Shown here one piece after another: positions 49,776-58,427 of a DNA stretch of 64,000 nucleotides (position 1 is its first letter; every line of letters begins with the position of its first letter). The notes under the pieces were generated by a model. The model saw only the letters and a program-made list of their open reading frames with translations. It did not search any database and was not told the origin of the DNA. Location: the NCBI RefSeq assembly GCF_030287405.1, contig NZ_JASVVV010000002.1:186001-250000 (forward strand), in the 5' to 3' direction. The position numbers and the translations under genes were made by a program. Source of the DNA: Halalkalicoccus sp. NIPERK01. GTDB taxonomy: Archaea; Halobacteriota; Halobacteria; Halobacteriales; Halalkalicoccaceae.

Positions 49776-50396
49776 CTATCGGACGAACTGCAGGAGGTCG
49801 TCGCGGTGCTGGTCCCTGAGACGATCCGCGAGCGCCTCCCGCAGGGGCTCTATCTGCCCGCGTTTCGCCGAGATCGGAGCGATCGTGTCGCGCCACTGCT
49901 GCCACGGCCCCGGGAGGCCGAGGCGATCACAGAGGGCGTCGAGCCGGTCGTCGCGGTCTTCTACTTTGTCCATCTTGTTGACCGCGACCACCGTGGGGAT
50001 CCCGACCTCCTGCAGAAAGTGGAACATCTCGACGTCGTGGGGGACCTCGCCGCGTTCCGTGTGGCGGTCGATGATGTCGACGACGGCCTTTCCGTCGACG
50101 ACGAGCACGCCGACGACGATCTCCTCGCCGTGTTCCTCGATGTACCGGACGATGTCGTCCTTGATCGCCTCCCGAGCGTCCTCGTCGACGCCCTCCATGA
50201 ACCCGAACCCCGGCAGGTCGGTGAAGGTGAAGTCCTCGCTCGCCCAGTCGTAGTGGTTGGGCGAGCGCGTCACGCCGGGTTTCTTCCCCGTAGTAACGGT
50301 GTGGCCGGTGAACTCGCGCATCAGCGTCGACTTGCCGACGTTCGACCGGCCGACGAAGGCGATCTCGCTGTCGCGGTCGGGTCGCCCCTCGAACAT
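49776..50396 (-). CDS. engB: GTP-binding protein EngB
   Basis: A 206-residue Era/YihA-like GTPase, implicated in large-subunit ribosome assembly. G1 is GRSNVGKST (16-24), G3 DLPGFGF, G4 VAVNKMDK and G5 ISAKRG. The start [14 protein letters not shown] is supported by a TATA box (agtatatacc) about 26-31 bases upstream, which forms one half of a larger inverted repeat. Archaeal EngB is less studied than bacterial; identity is firm. Confidence 0.93.
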   Translation of the reverse strand: MFEGRPDRDSEIAFVGRSNVGKSTLMREFTGHTVTTGKKPGVTRSPNHYDWASEDFTFTDLPGFGFMEGVDEDAREAIKDDIVRYIEEHGEEIVVGVLVVDGKAVVDIIDRHTERGEVPHDVEMFHFLQEVGIPTVVAVNKMDKVEDRDDRLDALCDRLGLPGPWQQWRDTIAPISAKRGQIEPLREALADRLRDQHRDDLLQFVR

Positions 50397-50423
50397 GGTT
50401 CGTGTAGCCGATCGGGAGGTATA

Positions 50424-50436
50424 TACTGTCGGACGT
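50424..50436 (-). promoter_or_regulatory. Left arm of 13-base inverted repeat at engB promoter
   Basis: TACTGTCGGACGT, the exact reverse complement of the arm at 50489-50501. It overlaps the engB TATA box. The arms extend by a further three matching bases with one mismatch. Confidence 0.6.
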
Positions 50437-50488
50437 GAGCCGCGAAAGCGGTTCGTCCGAGCGGTGCAGCGAACTGCCCACGACCGCT

Positions 50489-50501
50489 ACGTCCGACAGT
50501 A
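50489..50501 (+). promoter_or_regulatory. Right arm of 13-base inverted repeat before TIGR00341 gene
   Basis: ACGTCCGACAGTA, followed by gatatt, so each arm is followed outward by a TATA-like sequence. The arms are 52 bases apart. A second TATA-like gggttatttgc at 50525-50535 gives the leaderless start of the gene on this side. Confidence 0.6.
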
Positions 50502-50557
50502 GATATTGTCGGCTCCCCTTCCGAGGGTTATTTGCACACACCGGGTGAACCGCCGGT

Positions 50558-51877
50558 GTGCGTCTGGTACAGGTCACGATCCCGGCCGGCAAGCGGGAGA
50601 CGGTGTTGGGGACGCTCGACGAGGAGGGGATCGACTACGTCGTCACCGACGAGACGAGCGGGCGCGAGTACACCGGCGTGGTCTACTTCCCGCTGCCGGA
50701 CAACGCCGTCGAGCCGATCCTCGACGAACTCCAGGAACTCGGCCTCGAGGAGCAGTCCTACACGGTCGTCGTCGACGCCCAGACGGTCGTCTCGCGGCAG
50801 TTCGACGATCTGAAGGAGCGGTACTCGACCGACGACACCGACGAGGAGCGCATCTCCCGACAGGAGCTTCACACCGAGGCCGACGAGATGACGCCGACGT
50901 TCCCGGTCTACGTGACGATGACGCTCATCAGCGCGATCGTCGCGACCGCCGGCCTGTTGCTCGACTCGCCGGCCGTGGTGGTCGGCTCGATGGTGATCGC
51001 GCCGCTGATCGGCCCCGCGCTCGCCGCGAGCGTCGGTACCGTCACCGACGACGACGAGATGTTCTGGAACGGGATCAAGTACCAGGCGTTCGGGCTCGGT
51101 CTCGCGATCGTTGGGGCTGCGGCCTTCGCGTGGCTGCTCAAGACGGCCAACGTCGTCCCGCCGGGGATCGACCTCTCCTCGATCGGCGAGATCAGCGAGC
51201 GGTTCACCCCCGACCTGCTCCTGTTGGCGGTCGCGCTCGGGGCCGGCGTCGCGGGCGTGCTCGCGCTCTCGACGGGCATCTCGGTCGCGCTCGTCGGCGT
51301 GATGATCGCCGCCGCACTCATCCCGCCCGCCGCCGCCGCGGGCATCGCCATCGCGTGGGGACTCCCCCTCCCCGCCGTCGGCGCGACGGTGCTCGTCCTC
51401 GTCAACGCCGTCTCGGTCAACCTCGCGGGCGTCCTGACGCTGTGGTACACCGGGTATCGGCCCCGCAACTGGTTCGAGACCGACGACGCCCACCGCAAGA
51501 TGGTTCGCAACGTCGCCACCTTCCTCGTGATCGTCGTCCTGCTCTCGGTCTTCCTCGGGAGCGTCACCCTCTCGACGTACCAGACGGCGACGTTCCAACA
51601 GGAGATCAACCACGACATCGAGGAGACGATCGGTCAGTACGAACGGTTCACGCTGCTCGAAGTCGAGTCCGCGACCGGCGAGGACGTCGTGTACGAACAG
51701 GGGAACATCGTCGGTATCAACCAGCGGATCACGCACGTGACGGTCACCGTGGGCTACGAGGACGACCCCGACCGAGGGGCGCTCGCCGACACCCTCTACG
51801 AACGGATCAACGAGGACGTCGACCAGGAGGTGACCGTCGAGGTCCGGTTCATCGAGGTCGAACGGCGGAACGGCTAG
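50558..51877 (+). CDS. TIGR00341/DUF389 family membrane protein, copy 1
   Basis: A 439-residue protein with GTG start. The N-terminal soluble ACT-like part MRLVQVTIPAGKRETVLGTL is followed by five to six helices with the family signature PAVVVGSMVIAPLIGPALAA, GVMIAAALIPPAAAAGIAIA and VNAVSVNLAGVLTLWYTGYR. A C-terminal soluble domain (about 345-439) follows the last helix. Function is unknown; no transport residues are established. A paralogue follows 242 bases downstream. Confidence 0.92.
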   Translation: MRLVQVTIPAGKRETVLGTLDEEGIDYVVTDETSGREYTGVVYFPLPDNAVEPILDELQELGLEEQSYTVVVDAQTVVSRQFDDLKERYSTDDTDEERISRQELHTEADEMTPTFPVYVTMTLISAIVATAGLLLDSPAVVVGSMVIAPLIGPALAASVGTVTDDDEMFWNGIKYQAFGLGLAIVGAAAFAWLLKTANVVPPGIDLSSIGEISERFTPDLLLLAVALGAGVAGVLALSTGISVALVGVMIAAALIPPAAAAGIAIAWGLPLPAVGATVLVLVNAVSVNLAGVLTLWYTGYRPRNWFETDDAHRKMVRNVATFLVIVVLLSVFLGSVTLSTYQTATFQQEINHDIEETIGQYERFTLLEVESATGEDVVYEQGNIVGINQRITHVTVTVGYEDDPDRGALADTLYERINEDVDQEVTVEVRFIEVERRNG

Positions 51878-52087
51878 GCGGGTCGACGGGCGAGGGGCTG
51901 CCGGCCGTCCGCCCGTTCGGGTTTCACGTCCTCTACCGACCCCGCCTCGACGGGGCCGACCTGCTGTTGAGTCGCGTAGACGGCGCTCCGAGAACCCGTC
52001 TGGACGTTCGATCCGGAGGGTATCCACGCCGTATTCGAGTACCGGGACCGGCGAACGGGGCCGCGTTCGCGGCGGCTGCCGGGGATA

Positions 52088-52099
52088 GCCTTTTTCGCC
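52088..52099 (+). promoter_or_regulatory. TATA box for TIGR00341 copy 2
   Basis: gcctttttcgcc is centred about 26 bases before the GTG at 52120, showing that the second copy has its own promoter. The remaining 210 bases between the two genes show nothing recognisable. Confidence 0.5.
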
Positions 52100-52119
52100 C
52101 GTCCCGAGTAGTGACCGTC

Positions 52120-53373
52120 GTGCGACTGGTTCGGATTCTCGTCGACGAGCGGGATCGAGAAACGATCGTCGGCGTGCTCGACGAGAAGGACGTCGACTAC
52201 GTCGTCAGCGGCGAGAGTACGAGCGGCGACGCCGTCCTGCTCGAGTTCCCCCTGCCGAACGACGCCGTCGGCGACGTCCTCGGGGACCTCGACGAGGCGG
52301 GGTACGAAGAAACCTACACACTGATTAGCCAGGTCGAGAGCGCCCATACGCCCAACAGCGAGACGCTGATGGACCGCTACGCCGACGACTTCGACCCGCT
52401 CACCCCCAGAGAGCTGCGCTCGAAGGCCCGCGACATGAGCAACGACACCCGCTCGTTTCTCGCGTTGATGCTGCTGGCGGCCTGGATCGCCACCGCCGGC
52501 CTGTTGAGCGACTCGCCGGCGATCGTCGTCGGCTCGATGGTGATCGCGCCGATCGTGGGTCCCGCGCTCACCGCGGGCGTCGGCGCCGTCACCGGCGACC
52601 GCGAGATGCTCGTCGACAGCATCCGGCTGCAGGTGCTCGGACTCGTGGCCGCGGTCGTCGGCGCGGCCGCACTAGCGGCGGTCGTGCGCTGGGGGCTGTT
52701 CGCCCAGCCGGACCTCGATCTGGGGTCGATCGAGCTCATCGGGGTGCGGGTGGCCCCGACCCTGCTGGCGCTGATCGTCGGCACCGCCGCGGGCGCGGCG
52801 GCCGCGTTCGGCCTGACGACGAAGGGACCGATGTCGCTGATCGGCGTGATGATCGCCGCCGCGCTGATTCCGACCGCCGCGGCGACCGGGATCGCCGTCG
52901 CGTGGCGCGACCCGCTGATCGCGGCCGGCACGCTCCTGTTGCTCGTCGTGACCCTCGTGGCGATCAACCTCGCGGGCGCGGCCGTCCTGCTCGCGCTCGG
53001 CTACCGGCCCGACCGCTCGCTGCGGGGCTCCTGGACGTCGGCGACGACGCTCGTCGCGGTCGCGTTGCTGGTCGTCGCCGTCGGTGCCGTCGGCGTGGCG
53101 GCCGCAGACCAGATCGGCCACGAGCGAGCGGTGAACGGGGCGGTACACGACGAACTCGCCGAACACGAGAACGTGACGGCCGTCGCCGTCCGGGTCGAGT
53201 ACGGCGACCTCTCGCCGATGACGGGCCCCGAGACGGTGACGGTGGTCGCGAGCTACACCGGCGATGGCGACCCGCCGAGCGGCCTCGCCACGGACATCGA
53301 CGAGCGGATCGAGGATCGGACCGACCGCGAGGTGGCAGTACGGGTGCGCTTCCAGGACTACCAGACGAGTTGA
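52120..53373 (+). CDS. TIGR00341/DUF389 family membrane protein, copy 2
   Basis: A 417-residue paralogue, GTG start chosen because RLVRILVDERDRETIVGVLD aligns with copy 1 and because of the TATA box. It keeps PAIVVGSMVIAPIVGPALTA and GVMIAAALIPTAAATGIAVA, but the soluble and C-terminal parts have diverged. The frame is open upstream to 50506 as a shadow of copy 1. Its stop is two bases before the convergent Nog1-like gene. Confidence 0.9.
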   Translation: MRLVRILVDERDRETIVGVLDEKDVDYVVSGESTSGDAVLLEFPLPNDAVGDVLGDLDEAGYEETYTLISQVESAHTPNSETLMDRYADDFDPLTPRELRSKARDMSNDTRSFLALMLLAAWIATAGLLSDSPAIVVGSMVIAPIVGPALTAGVGAVTGDREMLVDSIRLQVLGLVAAVVGAAALAAVVRWGLFAQPDLDLGSIELIGVRVAPTLLALIVGTAAGAAAAFGLTTKGPMSLIGVMIAAALIPTAAATGIAVAWRDPLIAAGTLLLLVVTLVAINLAGAAVLLALGYRPDRSLRGSWTSATTLVAVALLVVAVGAVGVAAADQIGHERAVNGAVHDELAEHENVTAVAVRVEYGDLSPMTGPETVTVVASYTGDGDPPSGLATDIDERIEDRTDREVAVRVRFQDYQTS

Positions 53374-53375
53374 CC

Positions 53376-54332
53376 CTAGGACTCGAAGGGGAGTTCGGGC
53401 TCGTAGCCGATCGCCTCGATCGCCCCGTCGAGGAGTTCCTCGACGCCCTCTCCCTCCGTGACGCTCACGTAGTAGTCCGCGTCGATCTCGCGCGAGCGGT
53501 CGGCCTTGCTACAGACGGTGAAGACGGGGGCGTCGAACTGGCCCTCGATGGCGTCCCGGAGCGCCAACTGGTCCTCGACGGGGTAGCCACACGCCGCGCT
53601 GGCGTCGACGAAGACGAGCACGCAGTCGGCCAGGTGGGTCAGCGCCGAGACGGCCTGCGACTCGATCTCGTTTCGCTCCTCCGGGGGCCGGTCGAGCAGG
53701 CCGGGGGTGTCGACGAGCTGATACCGAATGTGGTCGCGCGTGAGGTGGCCGACGCCGATCCCCCTGGTGGTGAAGGGGTAGGTGGCGGTCTCGTGGCGCG
53801 CGTTGGTGACGCTATTGACGAACGTCGACTTGCCCACGTTGGGGTAGCCCGCGACGACGATCGCCGGCTCCTCGGGGTCGATGTCGGGGAGGGTCTTGAG
53901 CCGGTCGCGAGCCTCGCCGACCCTCAAGAGGTCCTCCTCGACCTCCTCGACGACGCTCGCCAGTCGGGCGAACGCCTGCTTGCGGTGTTTGCGCGCGAGG
54001 TCCGCGTCGGTCCTGAGCTTTCCCTGGTACTCCCGGCCGATCTCCTCGGTCTTGCGGCTCGCCCACCCCACCTCCGAGAGGCTCTGTCTGAGTTCGTTCA
54101 CGTCCACCAGCGCGTCGGCCAGTTCGTAGTAGAAGGGGTCGACCGCGTCGAAGTCGGGCCAGGAGGTGACGACGTTCTCCAGGTTATCGGAGAGCACGTT
54201 CGAGGCCGTCTGGAGCATCGACTGCTGGGCCTCCGCGCCGCTCTTCGCCCGCCCCGCACGCGCCGCCCGCGAGAACGCCTTGTCGATGAGTTCCTCCGAC
54301 CGCGGGGTCGTCGGAAGGTCCTCGAAAATCAT
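53376..54332 (-). CDS. NOG1-family GTP-binding protein
   Basis: A 318-residue GTPase of the Obg/Nog1 group, linked to 50S maturation. An N-terminal helical domain (about 1-150) precedes the G domain: G1 GYPNVGKST (162-170), G2 near TYPFTT, G3 VDTPGLLDR and G4 SKAD in place of NKxD. A TATA-like ccttttatatc about 26 bases before the ATG marks its promoter, back to back with the next gene's promoter. Confidence 0.92.
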   Translation of the reverse strand: MIFEDLPTTPRSEELIDKAFSRAARAGRAKSGAEAQQSMLQTASNVLSDNLENVVTSWPDFDAVDPFYYELADALVDVNELRQSLSEVGWASRKTEEIGREYQGKLRTDADLARKHRKQAFARLASVVEEVEEDLLRVGEARDRLKTLPDIDPEEPAIVVAGYPNVGKSTFVNSVTNARHETATYPFTTRGIGVGHLTRDHIRYQLVDTPGLLDRPPEERNEIESQAVSALTHLADCVLVFVDASAACGYPVEDQLALRDAIEGQFDAPVFTVCSKADRSREIDADYYVSVTEGEGVEELLDGAIEAIGYEPELPFES

Positions 54333-54350
54333 GCCCCCGCTACGGCGGCG

Positions 54351-54390
54351 CGATATAAAAGGCCGTGCTTCCGGGCGTCGCGTTTTTATC
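54351..54390. promoter_or_regulatory. Divergent promoter pair for Nog1-like and DUF5518-like genes
   Basis: gatataaaaggcc (minus-strand TATA at 54351-54363) and cgtttttatc (plus-strand TATA at 54381-54390) lie 18 bases apart. Both give leaderless starts, at 54332 and 54413. Confidence 0.55.
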
Positions 54391-54412
54391 GTTCCCGATC
54401 CAACAGAAGGAC

Positions 54413-54814
54413 ATGACGGACTGGCGCGCGGTGGGCTACGGGTTCGTGGTAACGCTACTGGTGGGGGCGATCGGCCTCGCGATCCCGGGGCTGGGACAGC
54501 TCACCGCGGGACTCGTCGGCGGGTTCGTCGCGGGCTACGTCGCCGGGGGCGGTCTCGCCCGTGGGTTCTGGCACGGCCTGCTCGCGGGGAGCATCGGCGG
54601 AATCGCCGTCGGGTTGCTGCTGTGGGGTGCGATCGCGCTCGTCGGCCTCGCGGGCGGGCCGGTCGGCGCCGCCGCGGGCGCGCTCGCCGGTCTCGGCGTC
54701 TTCGCGATCGCCCTCGTGATCGCGCTGGTGATGGCCGCAGAGAGCGCCGTCGCCGGCGCGGTCGGCGCGCTGTTGAACGACGAACCGCGGTCGGCGGAGC
54801 GGGCGAACTACTAG
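54413..54814 (+). CDS. DUF5518-like small membrane protein
   Basis: A 133-residue, very hydrophobic Gly/Ala-rich protein with four helices: VGYGFVVTLLVGAIGLAIPG, GFVAGYVAGGG, GSIGGIAVGLLLWGAIALVG and GVFAIALVIALVMAAESAVA. It fits the haloarchaeal DUF5518 membrane family. The TATA box selects the ATG at 54413 over an earlier in-frame codon. Its last four bases overlap the convergent hisE stop. Confidence 0.8.
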   Translation: MTDWRAVGYGFVVTLLVGAIGLAIPGLGQLTAGLVGGFVAGYVAGGGLARGFWHGLLAGSIGGIAVGLLLWGAIALVGLAGGPVGAAAGALAGLGVFAIALVIALVMAAESAVAGAVGALLNDEPRSAERANY

Positions 54815-55107
54815 CGACGGTCGGCCAGTTCCTCGCGGAGGTCCCCGAGGTCCATCCCCTTCATCGAGAGCAGGACCAGCAGGTGATAGACCAGGTCGGC
54901 CGACTCGGCGGCGAGTTCGTCGTTCGCGTCGTCCTTCGCGGCGAGGATCACCTCGGTGGTCTCCTCGCCGAGCTTCTCCAGCACGCGGTTCTCGCCCTTC
55001 TCGTGGGTGAACAGCGAGGCGGTGTACGAGTCCTCCGGTAAGGTCTCCTTTCGGTCCTCGATGACGGCGAACAGTTCGTCGATGACGTCGGCCTCGGCGC
55101 GGCTCAC
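54811..55107 (-). CDS. hisE: Phosphoribosyl-ATP diphosphatase
   Basis: A 98-residue MazG-fold enzyme for the second step of histidine synthesis. The motifs NRVLEKLGEETTEVILAAKD and ESADLVYHLLVLLSMKGMDL carry the Glu/Asp metal site. The GTG start overlaps the stop of the DUF151 gene (GTGA), implying coupled translation. Histidine genes are otherwise absent from the window. Confidence 0.93.
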   Translation of the reverse strand: MSRAEADVIDELFAVIEDRKETLPEDSYTASLFTHEKGENRVLEKLGEETTEVILAAKDDANDELAAESADLVYHLLVLLSMKGMDLGDLREELADRR

Positions 55108-55568
55108 AGCCCCTCCCCCACGAGTTCGCCCATCTCCCGGATGTCGGTCAGGTCGTCGAACTGTTCGTGGTCCTGGCGGCCCTGCTCGAAGACCTCCTCG
55201 GCGATCTCGACCGGGGCGTTCGTCCGGGCGGCGAGCGCGAGCGAGTCGCTCGGGCGGGCGTCGACGACCACCGACGTCCGGGGGCCGGCGATGTGCAGAT
55301 CGGCGATGTAGGTCCCCTCGTCGCTGATCTCGCTGATCTCGACGCGTTCGATACGCCCGCCGAGTTCCTCCATCACGTCGAGCAGGAGGTCGTGGGTCAG
55401 CGGGCGGCCGATGTCGTAGGCGTCCATGCCGTGGGCGATGCTGTTCGCCTCCTCGAAGCCGATGAATATCGGGACGACGTCCGCCTCGCCGTCGGGGGCG
55501 AGGACGACGACGGGGACCGGCCCGTCGGGCGTGCCAGCGACACGCACCGCATCGATACTGGCGTCCAT
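55104..55568 (-). CDS. Bifunctional nuclease family (DUF151) protein
   Basis: A 154-residue protein with the DUF151 signature: VPIFIGFEEANSIAHGMDAY, RPLTHDLLLDVMEELGGRIE, GTYIADLHIAG and DARPSDSLALAART. Plant and Thermotoga relatives have nuclease activity or unknown roles. A TATA-like cctttagg about 26 bases before the ATG makes it the first gene of a two-gene operon with hisE. Confidence 0.9.
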   Translation of the reverse strand: MDASIDAVRVAGTPDGPVPVVVLAPDGEADVVPIFIGFEEANSIAHGMDAYDIGRPLTHDLLLDVMEELGGRIERVEISEISDEGTYIADLHIAGPRTSVVVDARPSDSLALAARTNAPVEIAEEVFEQGRQDHEQFDDLTDIREMGELVGEGL

Positions 55569-55598
55569 ACCCCTTCGACGGGGCCGACGCCTAAAGGC

Positions 55599-56192
55599 CT
55601 ACTGTGTAACGGGTGGCACGTCGAAGAGGGCGAGCCGGTGCAGTCGTGCGTCGTCGGTGAGTTCGGGGTGAAAGGCCGTGCCCACGATCGGCCCCTGCCG
55701 GACGGCGACGGGCCGTCCATCGACGCGCGCGAGCACCTCGCACGCTCCGGCGTCCGTTATCGCGGGCGCGCGGATGAAGGCCGCCGGAAACGGTTCGTCG
55801 AGGCCCGCGACGTCGAGACGGGCCTCGAAGCTGTCGCGCTGGCGGCCGAAGGCGTTTCGCTCGACCTCGACGTCGAGCAGGCCGAGACAGTCGACGCGCT
55901 CGTCGGCCGTCCGTCCGAGGACGATCAGCCCCGCGCACGTCGCGAGGACGGGCTTGCCGCGCTCGACGTGCGAGCGGATCTCGGGGGCGATCCCCTCGGC
56001 GTGAACGAGGCGTGAGATGGTCGTCGACTCCCCGCCGGGGACGAGGAGGAGGTCGCAGTCGGGGACGACGCCGCCGGAGCGGACCTCGCGGACCTCGACG
56101 CGCTCGTCGTAGGTCTCGCCGGCACGGGAGACGGCGCTCGCGTGTTCGGAGACGTTGCCCTGGACGGCGACGACGCCGGCGACGAGGCTCAT
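55599..56192 (-). CDS. pdxT: Pyridoxal 5'-phosphate synthase glutaminase subunit
   Basis: A 197-residue class I glutamine amidotransferase that supplies ammonia to PdxS for vitamin B6 synthesis. The nucleophile is Cys86 in VLATCAGLIVLG; the His/Glu pair is in GTAFHPELTDD. The start VAGVVAVQGNVSEHASAV and LLLVPGGESTTISRL are family motifs. The partner pdxS is not in this window. Its TATA-like gtttttgacc is about 26 bases upstream. Confidence 0.94.
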   Translation of the reverse strand: MSLVAGVVAVQGNVSEHASAVSRAGETYDERVEVREVRSGGVVPDCDLLLVPGGESTTISRLVHAEGIAPEIRSHVERGKPVLATCAGLIVLGRTADERVDCLGLLDVEVERNAFGRQRDSFEARLDVAGLDEPFPAAFIRAPAITDAGACEVLARVDGRPVAVRQGPIVGTAFHPELTDDARLHRLALFDVPPVTQ

Positions 56193-56228
56193 AGCGGGAA
56201 GAGGAGCGAGGCGGTCAAAAACCCGGCG

Positions 56229-56390
56229 TCACATCACGGCGTTCAGGATCTGGATGAAGACCCCGAAGAGCACGCAGACGGCCATCACCGTCTTGGGATC
56301 GAGCGTGACCGCGTTGCGGTCCTCGGCCTCGAAGTACCGGACGAGCCCGGCGCTCGACATCAGCCCGCCGCTGTTCTGTCCGCTGCTCAT
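56229..56390 (-). CDS. Preprotein translocase Sec61 beta subunit
   Basis: A 53-residue tail-anchored subunit of the SecYE-beta translocon. MSSGQNSGGLMSSAGLVRYF is the conserved cytoplasmic part; the C-terminal helix is TVMAVCVLFGVFIQILNAVM. The start at 56390 matches the family length; a TATA-like cagttatg about 26 bases upstream agrees. Longer upstream starts are artefacts. Confidence 0.92.
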   Translation of the reverse strand: MSSGQNSGGLMSSAGLVRYFEAEDRNAVTLDPKTVMAVCVLFGVFIQILNAVM

Positions 56391-56509
56391 AGTTGCGTTC
56401 GGGTCGCTTCGGAACATAACTGTTTCGAACGCGCCGTCGGACGTCGGGCGCACGGGCCGCACGGCTGGGAAACGCTTATCCACCTCGCGTGGGTAGCCTG
56501 TGGTGAACG

Positions 56510-56779
56510 ATGGCTGTAACCCTGAAAGACTTCTATGCCGACTGGTGTGGCCCCTGCAAGACACAGGACCCGATCCTCGAGGAGCTAGAGGACGACTGGG
56601 ACGGACGCTTCCACGTCGAGAAGGTCAACGTCGACGAGGACCAGGAGACCGCGAACGAGTACCAGGTCCGCTCGCTTCCCACCCTGATCATCGAGAACGA
56701 CGACGGCGTCGTCGAGCGGTTCGTCGGCGTCACCCAGCGCGACGACATCGAGACCGCTCTCGAAGAGGCCGGCGCGTAG
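56510..56779 (+). CDS. Thioredoxin-fold protein with CGPC site
   Basis: An 89-residue thioredoxin. The active site is Cys13-Gly-Pro-Cys16 (FYADWCGPCKTQ), with the cis-proline loop SLPTLII. It is shorter than the usual ~105 residues, lacking the first strand and helix, as in many archaeal thioredoxins. It reduces disulfides in the cytoplasm; its reductase is not nearby. The TATA-like acgcttatcc lies 30 bases before the ATG. npdG is convergent eight bases beyond the stop. Confidence 0.9.
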   Translation: MAVTLKDFYADWCGPCKTQDPILEELEDDWDGRFHVEKVNVDEDQETANEYQVRSLPTLIIENDDGVVERFVGVTQRDDIETALEEAGA

Positions 56780-56787
56780 GAACCCCC

Positions 56788-57453
56788 TTATTCGAACCGG
56801 ACGCCGACGTCGTGGAGGTCGTTGTGTTTCGCGAGGTTGATCAGCAGCGGCGTCAGCGACTCGACCTCCGCGGCGTTCCCGAGGGGACCGGCGTAGAGCG
56901 GTCGAAGCCCCTCGATCCCCTCGGCGAGCAGGCGGACGATGTCGACGGCGTCCTCGTCGTCCCCCACCAGCAGCGTGTCCTCCGCCAACTCGACGTCGAG
57001 GGCGGCGAGTTTGTCCGCCGAGAGGCTGTGAAACGCGCCGACGACGCTGACGTCGTCGGGGGCAGTCCCCGCGACCATCGCCGTCACGCTGCCCGCCGAG
57101 GGACGGTTGTAGTGGAGGCCCGCGTCGTCGCGCTGCATTCCGACGGCGGGGCTGACGAGGATCGTCTCGGCGTCGAGTCTATCGGAAATCGACTCGACCG
57201 TATCCCGGACGTAGTAGGGCGGGACCGCGAGGACGACCACGTCGGCGCGGTCGGCCGCCATCGCGTTCTCGAAGCCCTTGATCGTCGTCTCGACCCCTCG
57301 ACTACCGAGTTCGGTCACGTACTCCTCGGCTTTCACCCGCGCCTTCTCGGGGTCGCGCGAGCCGATCAGGAGTTCGTGGTCGGTGTCGTAGGCGAAGCGC
57401 AGCGCCAGTCCCTCGCCGATGTCGCCGGTGCCGCCACAGAGCGCGATTCGCAT
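56788..57453 (-). CDS. npdG: F420H2:NADP oxidoreductase
   Basis: A 221-residue Rossmann enzyme exchanging hydride between F420 and NADP. The start RIALCGGTGDIGEGLALRFA holds the GxGxxG-type loop at residues 7-15, then LLIGSRDPEKARVKA, where Ser-Arg favours NADP. VVLAVPPYYVRDTVESI, GSVTAMVAGTAPDDVSVVGA and AGPLGNAAEVESLTPLLINL are the family motifs. Together with cofE and mer it forms the window's F420 set. A TATA-like ctttagg is about 26 bases upstream. Confidence 0.93.
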   Translation of the reverse strand: MRIALCGGTGDIGEGLALRFAYDTDHELLIGSRDPEKARVKAEEYVTELGSRGVETTIKGFENAMAADRADVVVLAVPPYYVRDTVESISDRLDAETILVSPAVGMQRDDAGLHYNRPSAGSVTAMVAGTAPDDVSVVGAFHSLSADKLAALDVELAEDTLLVGDDEDAVDIVRLLAEGIEGLRPLYAGPLGNAAEVESLTPLLINLAKHNDLHDVGVRFE

Positions 57454-57520
57454 ACAGGGTGTGACGAGGGACGCGTCCTAAAGATTCCGAGAGGTGATCG
57501 AGGGATTCGTGAAGCACGGC

Positions 57521-58396
57521 CTACTCCAGTAGGTCCGGCAGGTCGTTCACGGAGTCGAGGACCGCCGTCGCGCCCTCCTCCTCGTACTTCCGTCTCCCCT
57601 CCTCGCCGGCCAGTCCACCCGTGAGGACGCCGACCGCGTGGTACTCGCGGTCGGGGTCGGCCGCGGCGGCGTTTCGCGCCGTGCGCACGTCGTCGAGCGT
57701 GTCTCCGACGAACGCGGTCGAGTCGCTCTCGAAGCGCTCGGCGAGCGTCACGAGCGCCCGCGGGTGGGGCTTTCCCTCCTCCCAGTCGTCCATCGTGAAG
57801 CGATGCTCCTCGGGTATGTCGAGGCCGACCCGGGAGAGGGCGATCTCGGCCTCGGCGGCGGGCCGGCCGGTCAGGACCCCCACCGCGTAGTGCTCCACGA
57901 GCCGTTCGCGGACCTCGGGGTCGAGCAGGACGGGTTCGTCGTGGATGAACCCGGCGTGGTCGTCCGGAACCCCCGAGGGGGCCTCGCCTTCGAGGTCGCG
58001 GTAGAGGTCGCGTCCGAGGTAGAGCCACTGGAACACCTCGCGCAGGCGCTCGCGGTTCCAGCGTTCGCGGACCCGGCGGGCCGCCTCCGCCGACAGCGCC
58101 GCCTCGACGACCGCCTCCGCCGCGGCGAGGCCGCCGCCGCGATCCGCGATCCGGCCGGTGAACCCCTCGACCGACTCGGGATAGCCCTCCTGACGGGCGA
58201 GGACGTAGAGCGCCGCCGCATACGTGAGCTCCCAGTCGTTGTTGAACCCGCCCGCGTCCTTGAACGCCTGAATCCGCTCCTTGGGGATGGTGTCGTCGTA
58301 GACCCGCTCGATCGACTCGACGATCGCCCGGCGGTAGGAGTCGGCGACGTCGACGAGCACCCCGTCGACGTCGAGGACGACGCAGTCTGCGCGCAT
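57521..58396 (-). CDS. HAD superfamily hydrolase (TIGR01548-like)
   Basis: A 291-residue phosphatase-like protein. Motif I is [20 protein letters not shown] with Asp9 and Asp11, motif II GVLTGRP, motif III around KPHPRAL, and motif [20 protein letters not shown] large helical cap lies between I and II (about 40-170). TIGR01548 HAD proteins are frequent in haloarchaea, but their substrates are unknown. The start [14 protein letters not shown] at 58396 is used; the frame extends upstream into UPF0146 as a shadow. Confidence 0.88.
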   Translation of the reverse strand: MRADCVVLDVDGVLVDVADSYRRAIVESIERVYDDTIPKERIQAFKDAGGFNNDWELTYAAALYVLARQEGYPESVEGFTGRIADRGGGLAAAEAVVEAALSAEAARRVRERWNRERLREVFQWLYLGRDLYRDLEGEAPSGVPDDHAGFIHDEPVLLDPEVRERLVEHYAVGVLTGRPAAEAEIALSRVGLDIPEEHRFTMDDWEEGKPHPRALVTLAERFESDSTAFVGDTLDDVRTARNAAAADPDREYHAVGVLTGGLAGEEGRRKYEEEGATAVLDSVNDLPDLLE

Positions 58397-58427
58397 ACCC
58401 GCGTCTGTGGCGGGGACGGGTATGGGC

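Noticed and set aside
50506-52119. Long frame joining upstream DNA to the second TIGR00341 gene
   Set aside because: The upstream part is an Arg-rich shadow of the first copy. A TATA box and alignment to copy 1 place the start at 52120.
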